DNA of 5,221 nucleotides from Rikenellaceae bacterium (GCA_900769385.1 CAAGGO010000336.1:1-5221), one strand, 5' to 3'. Positions 1 to 5,221 are shown, counted from the stretch's first letter. Notes: generated from the sequence alone by a model not told the origin. Translations and numbers: made by a program.

Positions 1-1126
1 AGATACAAGGTACATTTCTCTGTGCAAACGGCCAGTGGTCGCTGTTTGCTGCCAGTTCACCTCTGTCAAGAGCGGTAAAGTAGCCTTTCTCCTTGTTGAT
101 CTTCTCAAACAGCCTGTAGCCTCTCTCACCCTCGGGGCTTACCTCGCAATATTGGGCAGGGTTGTTGTCTCCAATCATATCAAGGTTGAAAAGGTATCTG
201 ATCTGTGTTAGCGGAACAAGCGGATTTTTTGCATACCACTCAGAACCTCTAAGGTTTGCGTCCTCACCTGAGAAAGCAATGAAATACATATCGTACTCAG
301 GTTTGTTCTGTGCATAGTAAGCCGCAAGAGTTACGATTGCAGCGGTACCTGAAGCGTTGTCGTGTGCACCTGCGTAGAAAGTCTTTTTGCCAAGTTTGCC
401 AAGGTGGTCATAGTGGGCTGTAAAGACATAGCAGCTGTCGTGGCGTTTTCCCTCAACTTTTGCAATTACGTTGAAGCACTCATAATCCTTAAGGAACTCG
501 TTCTCCATATCCACCTTAATGGTTTTTGCATCTTTAGGGAAATCATATGGTACCCATAAAATTGGTTTTTCCCTCACTTTCTCGCCGTAAGCCTTGTAGA
601 ATTTAAGAGGTGAATCCCAAGTGTAAAGTGCTCCTGAAGCGCTGCACTGCTCTTTGCTCAGGATACGCTTGAAGTCTGCAGAGTGCTTGTAGGTGAACAT
701 GAAATCACATACCACAAAGGCTCCATTGTACTCTGGTGAAGCAAGGTCGGCAAAGATTTTGTCGGGATTATAATTTAGGGTATCAATGTAATAGATTGGG
801 AATTCCCCTTTAAGGCTTGGATTGAACTCCCTTACGGTAAAGTCTGCTCCGGGTACCAGTTTCTTGCCGTCTATGCTCACCTCCATTTTGCCTGGGTATG
901 TGTTGATATCCAGCTTGAATGGCTGGCAGATTACCTCATCTGCGCCCGATTTTGCAAACTCTTTTGCAAGGTATTTGCCCGCCTTGTTTGCACCGTCACC
1001 GGCATAGCCGCGTCCCTGGTATTTGGCAGATGACAGCTCCTTTACAATCTTTTTGTAGTGTGCCAGGTCCTGGGCACCAAGCTGCACTGTAATGGCAGCT
1101 ATCAACAATAAAAACAGTTTTTTCAT
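1..1126 (-). CDS. Secreted M28 family zinc aminopeptidase (C-terminus cut by window edge)
   Basis: This is a metal-dependent exopeptidase that would remove N-terminal residues from peptides outside the cytoplasm. The first 375 residues are visible. Residues 1-19 form a signal peptide (MKK, a Leu-rich core, then GAQ before D20), so the protein is periplasmic or secreted. A prodomain or PA-like region may occupy about 20-215. The catalytic domain carries the M28 signatures in order: TAHYDHLG with H238, AHDNASG with D256, FSGEDA with E288 as general base and D289 as metal ligand, FNLDMIG with D316, and SDHW with H364. All positions of the two-zinc site are filled, but D289 stands where the Aeromonas-type enzyme has Glu. 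Keeping H238 argues against a one-zinc glutaminyl cyclase. The start ATG lies 5 bp after the stop of the nitroreductase gene, so this is the third gene of the operon. There is no Shine-Dalgarno. The stop and the last part of the domain lie beyond position 1. The peptide substrate is unknown. Confidence 0.93.
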   Translation of the reverse strand, partial: MKKLFLLLIAAITVQLGAQDLAHYKKIVKELSSAKYQGRGYAGDGANKAGKYLAKEFAKSGADEVICQPFKLDINTYPGKMEVSIDGKKLVPGADFTVREFNPSLKGEFPIYYIDTLNYNPDKIFADLASPEYNGAFVVCDFMFTYKHSADFKRILSKEQCSASGALYTWDSPLKFYKAYGEKVREKPILWVPYDFPKDAKTIKVDMENEFLKDYECFNVIAKVEGKRHDSCYVFTAHYDHLGKLGKKTFYAGAHDNASGTAAIVTLAAYYAQNKPEYDMYFIAFSGEDANLRGSEWYAKNPLVPLTQIRYLFNLDMIGDNNPAQYCEVSPEGERGYRLFEKINKEKGYFTALDRGELAANSDHWPFAQRNVPCI

Positions 1127-1131
1127 ATGTG

Positions 1132-1758
1132 TTACTCAATAAATTTCACTTTGCCCATATCTCTTGGTTTGGCTTCAGGCTGCTCTGCAGGATAGCCAAG
1201 ACCAATACAGATGATAGGTGTGTAATCTTCACCAAAACCAAGCATCTGCAGTGCCTCAGGTGATTTGTTTATGAATCTGATTGGACTTCCAAGACAAACT
1301 GAACCAACTCCCAAAGACCAGGCAGAAAGCATAATGTTCTCAGAAAGCAATCCGCAGTCAATTGCAGAAAAATCATATGACTTTGCGTTTGCAACAAACA
1401 CAAGGGTAGGGGCATCCCTGAAGCAGCCCTCAACCGCCTGGGCAGGAGTCTCGGGGTTAGCCTGTACCATAAGCTGTTTCAGCTTCCCGATAGTTTCCGG
1501 ATTGTCCATTACCCTAACCTCCCAACTCTGTCTGTTCATACCGTTGGGGGCATTTATGCCGCACTCCAGAATGGTTTGCATAGTCTCCCTATTAACTGCC
1601 TCTCCAGTATATTTCCTTATACTGCGGCGTGTCATAATGTTCTCAATTACCTGGTTCTCTGATTTCATATTCTCTGTGTTTTGAGGTTTCTGCTCCCCGC
1701 AGGAGATGGCTGATACCATACAAAGGGCAGCTGTAACCAGTTTGAAGTATTTTTTCAT
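1132..1758 (-). CDS. Nitroreductase-family flavoprotein with lipoprotein signal
   Basis: This 208-residue protein is a nitroreductase-like FMN enzyme. Family members use NAD(P)H to reduce nitro compounds, quinones or flavins. The family core starts at about residue 38. RRSIRKY (44-50) is the FMN-phosphate motif, NAPNGMNRQSW (69-79) is the flavin/substrate loop, SAWSLGVGSVCLG (145-157) is the conserved helix and glycine stretch, and IGLGYPAEQPEAKPR (185-199) is the usual C-terminal motif. Residues 1-20 look like a lipoprotein signal: MKK, a hydrophobic core, then AISC with C20 as the lipidation site, followed by a polar linker. That would place the enzyme on the periplasmic face of the envelope, which is odd for an NAD(P)H enzyme. 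Met31 is an alternative start that would give a cytosolic protein with a full core. I prefer the long start because the signal is good and the ATG lies 12 bp from the upstream gene. The gene is second in the operon. Substrate and electron donor are unknown. Confidence 0.93.
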   Translation of the reverse strand: MKKYFKLVTAALCMVSAISCGEQKPQNTENMKSENQVIENIMTRRSIRKYTGEAVNRETMQTILECGINAPNGMNRQSWEVRVMDNPETIGKLKQLMVQANPETPAQAVEGCFRDAPTLVFVANAKSYDFSAIDCGLLSENIMLSAWSLGVGSVCLGSPIRFINKSPEALQMLGFGEDYTPIICIGLGYPAEQPEAKPRDMGKVKFIE

Positions 1759-1770
1759 AATTTATCTGTT

Positions 1771-2958
1771 TTAGTTCATTTTCTGAATATCCAGTCCTGT
1801 AGGGCTCTGGAATACCTTAAGGTCAAATGTGTGGAGCATTGCCAGAACGTGGTCAAATACCTCTGCCTGCAGATGCTCGTATCTCAGCCACGCAGTATCT
1901 GCAGAGAAGAAATAGAGCTCTATAGGCATTCCCTGTGCAGTAGGCTGCAGCTGGCGTACCGTCATAATCATATCCTGATGCACTTTGGGGTGGTGTTTCA
2001 GATAATATTCCACATAGTGGCGGAAGATGTAAAGGTTTACCTCCTCCTTGCCTGTCTGCTCAAATCCCTCCATCCACGGTTGTTTCTTGAAATGTGCCAA
2101 TTCATCGGGAGTACAGAAACGGACTGTGTGCATATCAATGTTAAGGGAACGCTTTATACGTCTGCCACCTATGTCAAACATACCGCGCCAGTTCTGGAAT
2201 GAATCATTTACAAGTGCGTAAGGGGGAACGGTGGTAATGGTCTTGTCCCAGTTGCGTACTTTTACGGTGGTAAGGGTAACCTCAATTACATCTCCGTCTG
2301 CACCGTATTTTGGCATTGTAATCCAGTCGCCTGGGCGGAGCATATCATTTGCCATAAGCTGGATGCCGGCAACAAGTCCCTTTATTGTATCCTGGAATAC
2401 CAGCATTAGGATGGCGGTACCGGCACCAAGTCCGGTAAGGATTGCAACGGGGTCCTTGTCTATGAGTGCACTTATAATAATTATGGCACCAATACAGACA
2501 ACCACCAGTTTGATCATCTGGAATATACCCTTAAGGGAGTGGTCTTTAAACTTTTCGTGCTCAGCTGAAATTTCATAGAGGGAGCTGATGAATGAGCATA
2601 TAAGCTTTACTCCCACAGCGGTAATGTATACCCAGCACAGTCTTAAAGAGAAGTTGAGCAGGGCCGGTTCCCCCTCCAATGCAAACGGTATCATTGCAGA
2701 TACCACTATTGGAGGAATAAGCCTGCAGACATTTTTGAGCACATCATCACTCAAAAGATGGTCATCCCAATTTGAATCTGTCTTTGAAGTTAATTTGCGC
2801 ACAACAGGGGTAATTATTCTCTTGCATATCCTGTCTACAATGAATGCTACAAGAATTATTGCAACAATAGCCCCAATTCTCAAAACTGCTGTTGTATGAT
2901 CTTCGGCTACGCCCAACTGCTGCAGCCATTCCATCAACCCTTTGTATATAGTTCCCAT
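1771..2958 (-). CDS. ybdG: YbdG-type MscS mechanosensitive ion channel
   Basis: This 395-residue inner-membrane protein is a small-conductance mechanosensitive channel of the MscS superfamily, which opens under membrane tension to release solutes on osmotic downshock. It matches the YbdG (MscM) branch from memory: GDWITMPKYGADGDVIEV (210-227), TTVKVRNWDKTITTVP (230-245), SFQNWRGM (253-260) and GGRRIKRS (264-271) are near-identical to the E. coli protein, and the ending FQSPTGLDIQ (383-392) also matches. Its length is close to the roughly 415 residues of YbdG. Hydrophobic segments lie at about 23-45, 75-95, 102-127 and 147-166. The pore-lining helix is at about 170-200 (GLGAGTAILMLVFQD, 176-190), followed by the beta domain and a cytoplasmic C-terminal domain. 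It is the first gene of the operon and has its own consensus promoter. In E. coli, YbdG opens only weakly and has been linked to mild hyperosmotic stress; whether this homologue behaves alike is unknown. Confidence 0.96.
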   Translation of the reverse strand: MGTIYKGLMEWLQQLGVAEDHTTAVLRIGAIVAIILVAFIVDRICKRIITPVVRKLTSKTDSNWDDHLLSDDVLKNVCRLIPPIVVSAMIPFALEGEPALLNFSLRLCWVYITAVGVKLICSFISSLYEISAEHEKFKDHSLKGIFQMIKLVVVCIGAIIIISALIDKDPVAILTGLGAGTAILMLVFQDTIKGLVAGIQLMANDMLRPGDWITMPKYGADGDVIEVTLTTVKVRNWDKTITTVPPYALVNDSFQNWRGMFDIGGRRIKRSLNIDMHTVRFCTPDELAHFKKQPWMEGFEQTGKEEVNLYIFRHYVEYYLKHHPKVHQDMIMTVRQLQPTAQGMPIELYFFSADTAWLRYEHLQAEVFDHVLAMLHTFDLKVFQSPTGLDIQKMN

Positions 2959-2987
2959 ATTTTCTGCATTTAAGTAATGTTAACCCA

Positions 2988-3020
2988 CAAAAATAAAATT
3001 TTTAGCTGACAGAACCCAAA
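2988..3020 (-). promoter_or_regulatory. Promoter of the channel-nitroreductase-peptidase operon
   Basis: On the minus strand, a TTTG (3020-3017) is followed after 21 bp by TATTTTTG (2995-2988), a perfect match to the Bacteroidota -33/-7 pattern TTTG-N19-21-TAnnTTTG. Transcription would start at about 2978-2984, leaving a leader of some 20-25 nt before the channel ATG at 2958. No other convincing promoter was seen inside the operon, where the gene gaps are 12 and 5 bp. The start site is inferred from spacing, not measured. Confidence 0.68.
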
Positions 3021-3073
3021 GAATGTGAGTTTTGGCATAATTTATGGTATTCTGTGAGTAAGGTTATAAATAA

Positions 3074-3107
3074 TTTGTCGGGAATAAAGTTAGATTTTTT
3101 ATCTTTA
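3074..3107 (+). promoter_or_regulatory. Possible promoter of the small winged-helix gene
   Basis: TTTG at 3074-3077 is followed after 22 bp by TATCTTTA at 3100-3107, one mismatch from TAnnTTTG and slightly long in spacing. Transcription would start at about 3111-3117, giving a leader of roughly 40 nt. A 10-bp perfect palindrome, ATTTATAAAT (3125-3134), lies in that leader and could be an operator or chance in AT-rich DNA. This promoter is back to back with that of the minus-strand operon, and the two -33 elements are some 50 bp apart. Confidence 0.38.
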
Positions 3108-3153
3108 TGGTGTAAAAGAATTGGATTTATAAATTTAAAAGAATATTACAATT

Positions 3154-3333
3154 ATGGAAGCAAAAGAGAAAGTATTGGCAACAATGAAGGAGGCAGGTGA
3201 GCCTCTTAACGCAGGTAAAATTGCAGAGTTGAGCGGGTTGGACCGTAAAGAGGTTGACAAGGCAATGAAACAGCTTAAAGAGGAGGGTGCAATTGTTTCT
3301 CCAGTGCGCTGCAAATGGGAAGCTGCAAAATAA
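3154..3333 (+). CDS. Small winged-helix DNA-binding protein, 59 residues
   Basis: A complete 59-codon gene runs from ATG (MEAKEK) to TAA. The protein looks like one winged helix-turn-helix domain with nothing attached. Helix 1 is at about residues 2-14. [12 protein letters not shown] (17-28) forms helix 2 and the turn. [17 protein letters not shown] (29-45) is the recognition helix, and [11 protein letters not shown] (46-56) is the wing hairpin. The pattern of alternating Lys/Glu and a Leu-Ser-Gly-Leu turn resembles MarR/GntR-type readers. From memory, near-identical small proteins annotated as transcriptional regulators are common in Bacteroides and relatives, but I cannot name a target. It has no ligand-binding or dimerisation domain, so it may act as a small chromatin-like or accessory factor. 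No Shine-Dalgarno is present; the leader before the ATG is A-rich, as is usual here. An intrinsic terminator follows 4 bp after the stop, so it is probably transcribed alone. It converges with the Abi gene. Confidence 0.87.
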   Translation: MEAKEKVLATMKEAGEPLNAGKIAELSGLDRKEVDKAMKQLKEEGAIVSPVRCKWEAAK

Positions 3334-3337
3334 ATTG

Positions 3338-3362
3338 AAGCGGGTTAAGGCCCGCTTTTTTT
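3338..3362 (+). terminator. Intrinsic terminator after the small winged-helix gene
   Basis: A perfect 7-bp stem, AAGCGGG (3338-3344) with CCCGCTT (3351-3357), closes a 6-nt loop and runs into seven T residues (3356-3362). It lies 4 bp after the TAA of the winged-helix gene. Read on the minus strand, the same stem follows the Abi stop at 3374 but has only a broken T run (CAATTTATTTT), so it may also serve weakly as the terminator of that convergent gene. Confidence 0.88.
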
Positions 3363-3373
3363 GTCTCATTTTA

Positions 3374-4279
3374 TCATCTCCATAATTTTTCATCTCTCCA
3401 CCCTTGAGGGAAGCCCATAGCCCTGGTGTCTACGTTGGGATATTTCTCAAGAAGCCCCTTCATTTGTGCGGCAAAATTGTTTTTTGGATGAATCCTGTTC
3501 TGCAGATGTGCCATAAAACAGATGTGGGCATAAAGTTTTCTGCAATCAATGCTGCCGCTGTTTGAAATCCATTTGCCCTGTACATCTTTTGGAAGCATAA
3601 TTGTTCCAGGAAAAATCCTGTTCCACACCCTGGAGTGATGGGCAATGCAGTTGCGCAAGGCGGTAAGGCCCTGTATCCAGGTGCCCAGAATCTTGTGCTG
3701 GGGCAATCCCAGACTCCTGGCAATGTTTTTCTTTAGTGAAATATCGGAAAAATTGCTGAAAATTTTGGATAATGTTGTAAGTGAACTTATCTCAATGTAC
3801 TTCCACACGGGAAGTTCCCCATTCTGGTATTTGGTGAAATGGTTCCTTATGTAATCTTCCTTTGACCTGTTTATCTCTCTGTGTATGCACCTCAGATTAT
3901 CTGAAAACTGATGATGGTTTACGCTCAAGGCAGGATCAAGATACCAGTATGCACCGTATTTCATTGTAATAGGGTGGGAAATTTGGGTTCTTATCCCTAC
4001 TTCAACACTCTGGATGGCGGTAAACAGCAGAGCCCTCAGCTCCTTGTCAAAATAATAGAGGTCAAGAGCGCTCTCAAAAGTACTTCCCGGCTTGAAAATA
4101 TGGCTGTTCTTGTCTGATTCCAAAGGCTGCAGATAGCTTCTCAAGCGGAAATAACCTATAACCTCCAGCTGTCTGCGGGCATAATCTTCATCTGCAAACA
4201 GCAGTCCCCTGTGATTCTGCAGCTGAAATATGATTTCCGGAATGCTTAAAGTGGTATGTGAATGCTCACGGAAGCTCAT
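3374..4279 (-). CDS. Abi_2 (AbiD/AbiF) family HEPN protein, probable abortive-infection or toxin RNase
   Basis: This complete 301-residue cytosolic protein belongs to the Abi_2 family, whose members include the lactococcal phage-abortive proteins AbiD and AbiF. The hallmarks appear in order: YARRQLEVIGYFRLRSY (33-49), LYYFDKELRALL (74-85) with E93 and R97 in the next helix, LPVWKYIEI (156-164), and WIQGLTALRNCIAHHSRVWNR (201-221). The last holds a complete HEPN motif, R209-x4-H214, with H215 next to it. That motif is the RNA-cutting centre in HEPN nucleases, so the protein is predicted to be an active ribonuclease that halts growth or kills phage-infected cells. No antitoxin protein gene is adjacent: the upstream neighbour is divergent and the downstream one convergent. 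The leader instead holds a structured RNA candidate. ATG at 4279 is the only usable start; the frame stays open upstream into the promoter but has no ATG, GTG or TTG. RNA target and trigger cannot be read from sequence. Confidence 0.93.
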   Translation of the reverse strand: MSFREHSHTTLSIPEIIFQLQNHRGLLFADEDYARRQLEVIGYFRLRSYLQPLESDKNSHIFKPGSTFESALDLYYFDKELRALLFTAIQSVEVGIRTQISHPITMKYGAYWYLDPALSVNHHQFSDNLRCIHREINRSKEDYIRNHFTKYQNGELPVWKYIEISSLTTLSKIFSNFSDISLKKNIARSLGLPQHKILGTWIQGLTALRNCIAHHSRVWNRIFPGTIMLPKDVQGKWISNSGSIDCRKLYAHICFMAHLQNRIHPKNNFAAQMKGLLEKYPNVDTRAMGFPQGWRDEKLWR

Positions 4280-4296
4280 AGCGTTTGTGGTAGGGT

Positions 4297-4354
4297 ATAA
4301 AAATAAAAGTTCCGCCCTGGTGCGCTGGTCTATGGGAAGCGTGGCGGACTCTGT
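4297..4354 (-). ncRNA. Candidate structured leader RNA upstream of the Abi gene
   Basis: On the minus strand, starting near the predicted transcription start, TCCGCC (4348-4343) pairs with GGCGGA (4316-4311). Inside, CGCT (4341-4338) pairs with AGCG (4326-4323) around an 11-nt loop. The two stems are separated by a 1-nt / 6-nt internal loop. The sequence then runs into TTTTATTTTTAT (4308-4297), an imperfect T-rich tail. The result could be a free RNA of roughly 55-60 nt or a leader that controls read-through into the HEPN gene. The loop region holds a short direct repeat, ACCAG-cgc-ACCAG (4329-4317). No coding potential was found within it. The structure was paired by eye, with no folding energy or comparative support. 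Confidence 0.42.
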
Positions 4355-4359
4355 TGTTG

Positions 4360-4390
4360 CAAATTTAGCAAATTAAAAATCAATACCAAA
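4360..4390 (-). promoter_or_regulatory. Promoter of the Abi gene and its leader
   Basis: On the minus strand, TTTG (4390-4387) is followed after 19 bp by TAAATTTG (4367-4360), a full match to the Bacteroidota consensus and spacing. Transcription should begin at about 4350-4356, giving a leader of 70-77 nt, much longer than the 10-25 nt leaders predicted for the channel operon and the esterase gene. Short direct repeats overlap both elements: AATTTGC twice at the -7 region, and TTGGTAT twice, 24 bp apart, with one copy on the -33 element. Confidence 0.7.
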
Positions 4391-4446
4391 GAAATTCGCA
4401 AAATTTATACCAATAACAATTTATGCTACGTGGAGTTCATTCAATA

Positions 4447-4480
4447 TTGTGGTTCTTTGCGGAAAAATGGAGTATCTTTG
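4447..4480 (+). promoter_or_regulatory. Probable promoter of the secreted esterase gene
   Basis: TATCTTTG at 4473-4480 is a perfect TAnnTTTG element 19 bp before the ATG at 4500. The best -33 match is TTG at 4447-4449 with 23 bp between, slightly long; a full TTTG at 4456-4459 is too close at 13 bp. Transcription would start at about 4484-4490, so the leader is only some 10-16 nt. The -7 element is convincing, the -33 element less so. Confidence 0.5.
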
Positions 4481-4499
4481 GCAACCAAATGACGTATTT

Positions 4500-5221
4500 A
4501 TGAGAAAGCTGTTTTTGTTTTTGGCGCTTTTGCTTGCTGTGTCAGTGGCTTTTGCGCAGGAGTTTACTGTGGCCATTGACGGGCTGCAGAGGAGTTACAG
4601 GTTGCATTTGCCTGAGAATCTGAAGTCTGGAGCACCTTTGGTGTTTGTGTTGCACGGGTACGGGGCTTCAGTAAGTCACGTGGTGGACAAGGGGTTTGAC
4701 CAGGCTGCGGACAAGTATGGTTTTGCGGTTTGCTATCCTCAGGGCTCAAAGGATGGCAGGGGTAATCCGTGCTGGAATGTGGGTTATCCGTTCCAGGAGG
4801 ATATGAAGGTGGATGATGTATCATTCTTGTGCCAGTTGGCTGAAAAGCTTCAGAAAGAATATGGTCTGAGCAAGGAGAATACTTTCTGTACAGGTATGTC
4901 CAACGGCGGTGAGATGTGTTATCTGCTGGCTTATTGCAATCAGGAGACTTTTGCGGCAGTTGCCCCTATTGCAGGTCTTACTATGGCGTGGATGCCACAG
5001 CAGTTTACTCAGAGCAGAAGAATTCCGCTGTTTGAAATACACGGTACTGAGGACAGGGTATCGGAGTGGACCGGAGATATGGAGAACAAAGGGGGCTGGG
5101 GAGCATATATCCCGGTGCCTGATGCAGTGCAGTATTGGGTGAAGAACAATGGTTGCACAAGGGAGATTGTAGGGGAGTTGCCTTTCAAGGGTGAAGGTGG
5201 ACATAAGGTGATAACCCATAA
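4500..5221 (+). CDS. Secreted PHB-depolymerase/feruloyl-esterase-like alpha/beta hydrolase (C-terminus cut by window edge)
   Basis: The first 240 residues are visible. Residues 1-19 form a signal peptide (MRKLF, a Leu-rich core, then AFA before Q20), so the enzyme is exported. The rest is an alpha/beta hydrolase of the Esterase_PHB/CE1-like group, which cuts ester bonds in polyesters, acetylated or feruloylated plant polysaccharides, or small esters. Visible marks are LVFVLHGYGAS (47-57), the beta3 strand and oxyanion loop; CYPQGS (78-83); CWNVG (91-95); VDDVSFL (104-110); the nucleophile elbow GMSNGGEM (132-139) with Ser134; and HGTEDRV (181-187) with Asp185 as the acid. The catalytic His is expected after the window end; H235 in GGHK (233-236) is less likely. 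Third codon positions are often G (TTG, GTG, GCG), more than in the neighbours by eye. The gene is divergent from the Abi gene. In a gut-type Bacteroidales, a feruloyl or acetyl-xylan esterase is more likely than a true PHB depolymerase, but I cannot settle the substrate. Confidence 0.9.
   Translation, partial: MRKLFLFLALLLAVSVAFAQEFTVAIDGLQRSYRLHLPENLKSGAPLVFVLHGYGASVSHVVDKGFDQAADKYGFAVCYPQGSKDGRGNPCWNVGYPFQEDMKVDDVSFLCQLAEKLQKEYGLSKENTFCTGMSNGGEMCYLLAYCNQETFAAVAPIAGLTMAWMPQQFTQSRRIPLFEIHGTEDRVSEWTGDMENKGGWGAYIPVPDAVQYWVKNNGCTREIVGELPFKGEGGHKVITH

Noticed and set aside
1265..1684. Plus-strand open frame of 139 codons across the nitroreductase
   Set aside because: The opposite strand encodes clear nitroreductase motifs throughout. 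This frame has no family resemblance or promoter and is a shadow.
2231..2899. Plus-strand open frames of about 100-115 codons across the channel gene
   Set aside because: They lie opposite a near-perfect YbdG-like coding sequence and show no motifs of their own.
3127..3393. Minus-strand open frame of 88 codons antisense to the winged-helix gene
   Set aside because: It overlaps the whole winged-helix gene, its terminator and the end of the Abi gene. It is rich in Cys, Phe and Leu with no recognisable domain, whereas the plus-strand frame reads as a clean winged-helix protein.
3460..3723. Minus-strand 87-codon frame overlapping the Abi gene in another reading frame
   Set aside because: It sits inside the conserved Abi_2 C-terminal region in a shifted frame. 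No frameshift is needed, because the 301-residue frame is complete.
4311..4348. CRISPR direct repeat or mini-array upstream of the HEPN gene, suggested by Cas13 kinship
   Set aside because: The hairpin occurs once. No second copy or regular spacer pattern exists in 4280-4499, so no array can be called.
4564..5219. Two minus-strand open frames of 86 and 132 codons across the esterase
   Set aside because: The plus strand carries a signal peptide, GMSNG elbow and other hydrolase motifs without a break. The minus frames give low-complexity Pro, Ser, Thr and Cys-rich peptides typical of antisense reading.

Overview
The window looks like ordinary chromosomal DNA from a member of the Bacteroidota, most likely Bacteroidales. 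Three things point there. The promoters fit the TTTG / TAnnTTTG pattern used by the Bacteroidota housekeeping sigma factor. Start codons lack Shine-Dalgarno sequences. The exported proteins have signal peptides that end in Ala-Gln. I see no transposase, integrase, tRNA, rRNA or CRISPR array. Genes fill almost the whole window; the only sizeable gaps are two divergent promoter regions of 195 and 220 bp.

Layout, left to right. Positions 1-2958 hold a tight minus-strand operon, transcribed right to left. It starts with a YbdG-type mechanosensitive channel (1771-2958), continues with a nitroreductase that carries a lipoprotein signal (1132-1758), and ends with a secreted M28 zinc aminopeptidase (1-1126, cut by the left edge). 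The intergenic gaps are 12 and 5 bp. The region 2959-3153 carries back-to-back promoters. A small plus-strand gene at 3154-3333 encodes a 59-residue winged-helix protein and ends at a clear intrinsic terminator. Converging on it from the right is a minus-strand gene (3374-4279) for an Abi_2 (AbiD/AbiF) family protein with a complete HEPN ribonuclease motif. The region 4280-4499 is again divergent. To its right a secreted PHB-depolymerase/feruloyl-esterase-like alpha/beta hydrolase begins at 4500 and runs off the right edge.

The part most worth attention is the Abi gene and its leader. A strong promoter lies about 80 bp upstream of its only usable start codon. The predicted transcript opens almost at once into a two-tier hairpin, followed by a T-rich run and then the HEPN gene. 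This resembles a HEPN toxin preceded by a small structured RNA, an arrangement that, as I recall, has been reported for AbiF-type toxin-antitoxin loci related to the ancestry of Cas13. The protein family is well supported by sequence. The RNA is an inference from base pairing and promoter position only.

The rest suggests cell-envelope housekeeping: osmotic protection by the channel, an envelope-attached flavin enzyme of unknown donor and substrate, and two secreted hydrolases. No single pathway clearly links them.
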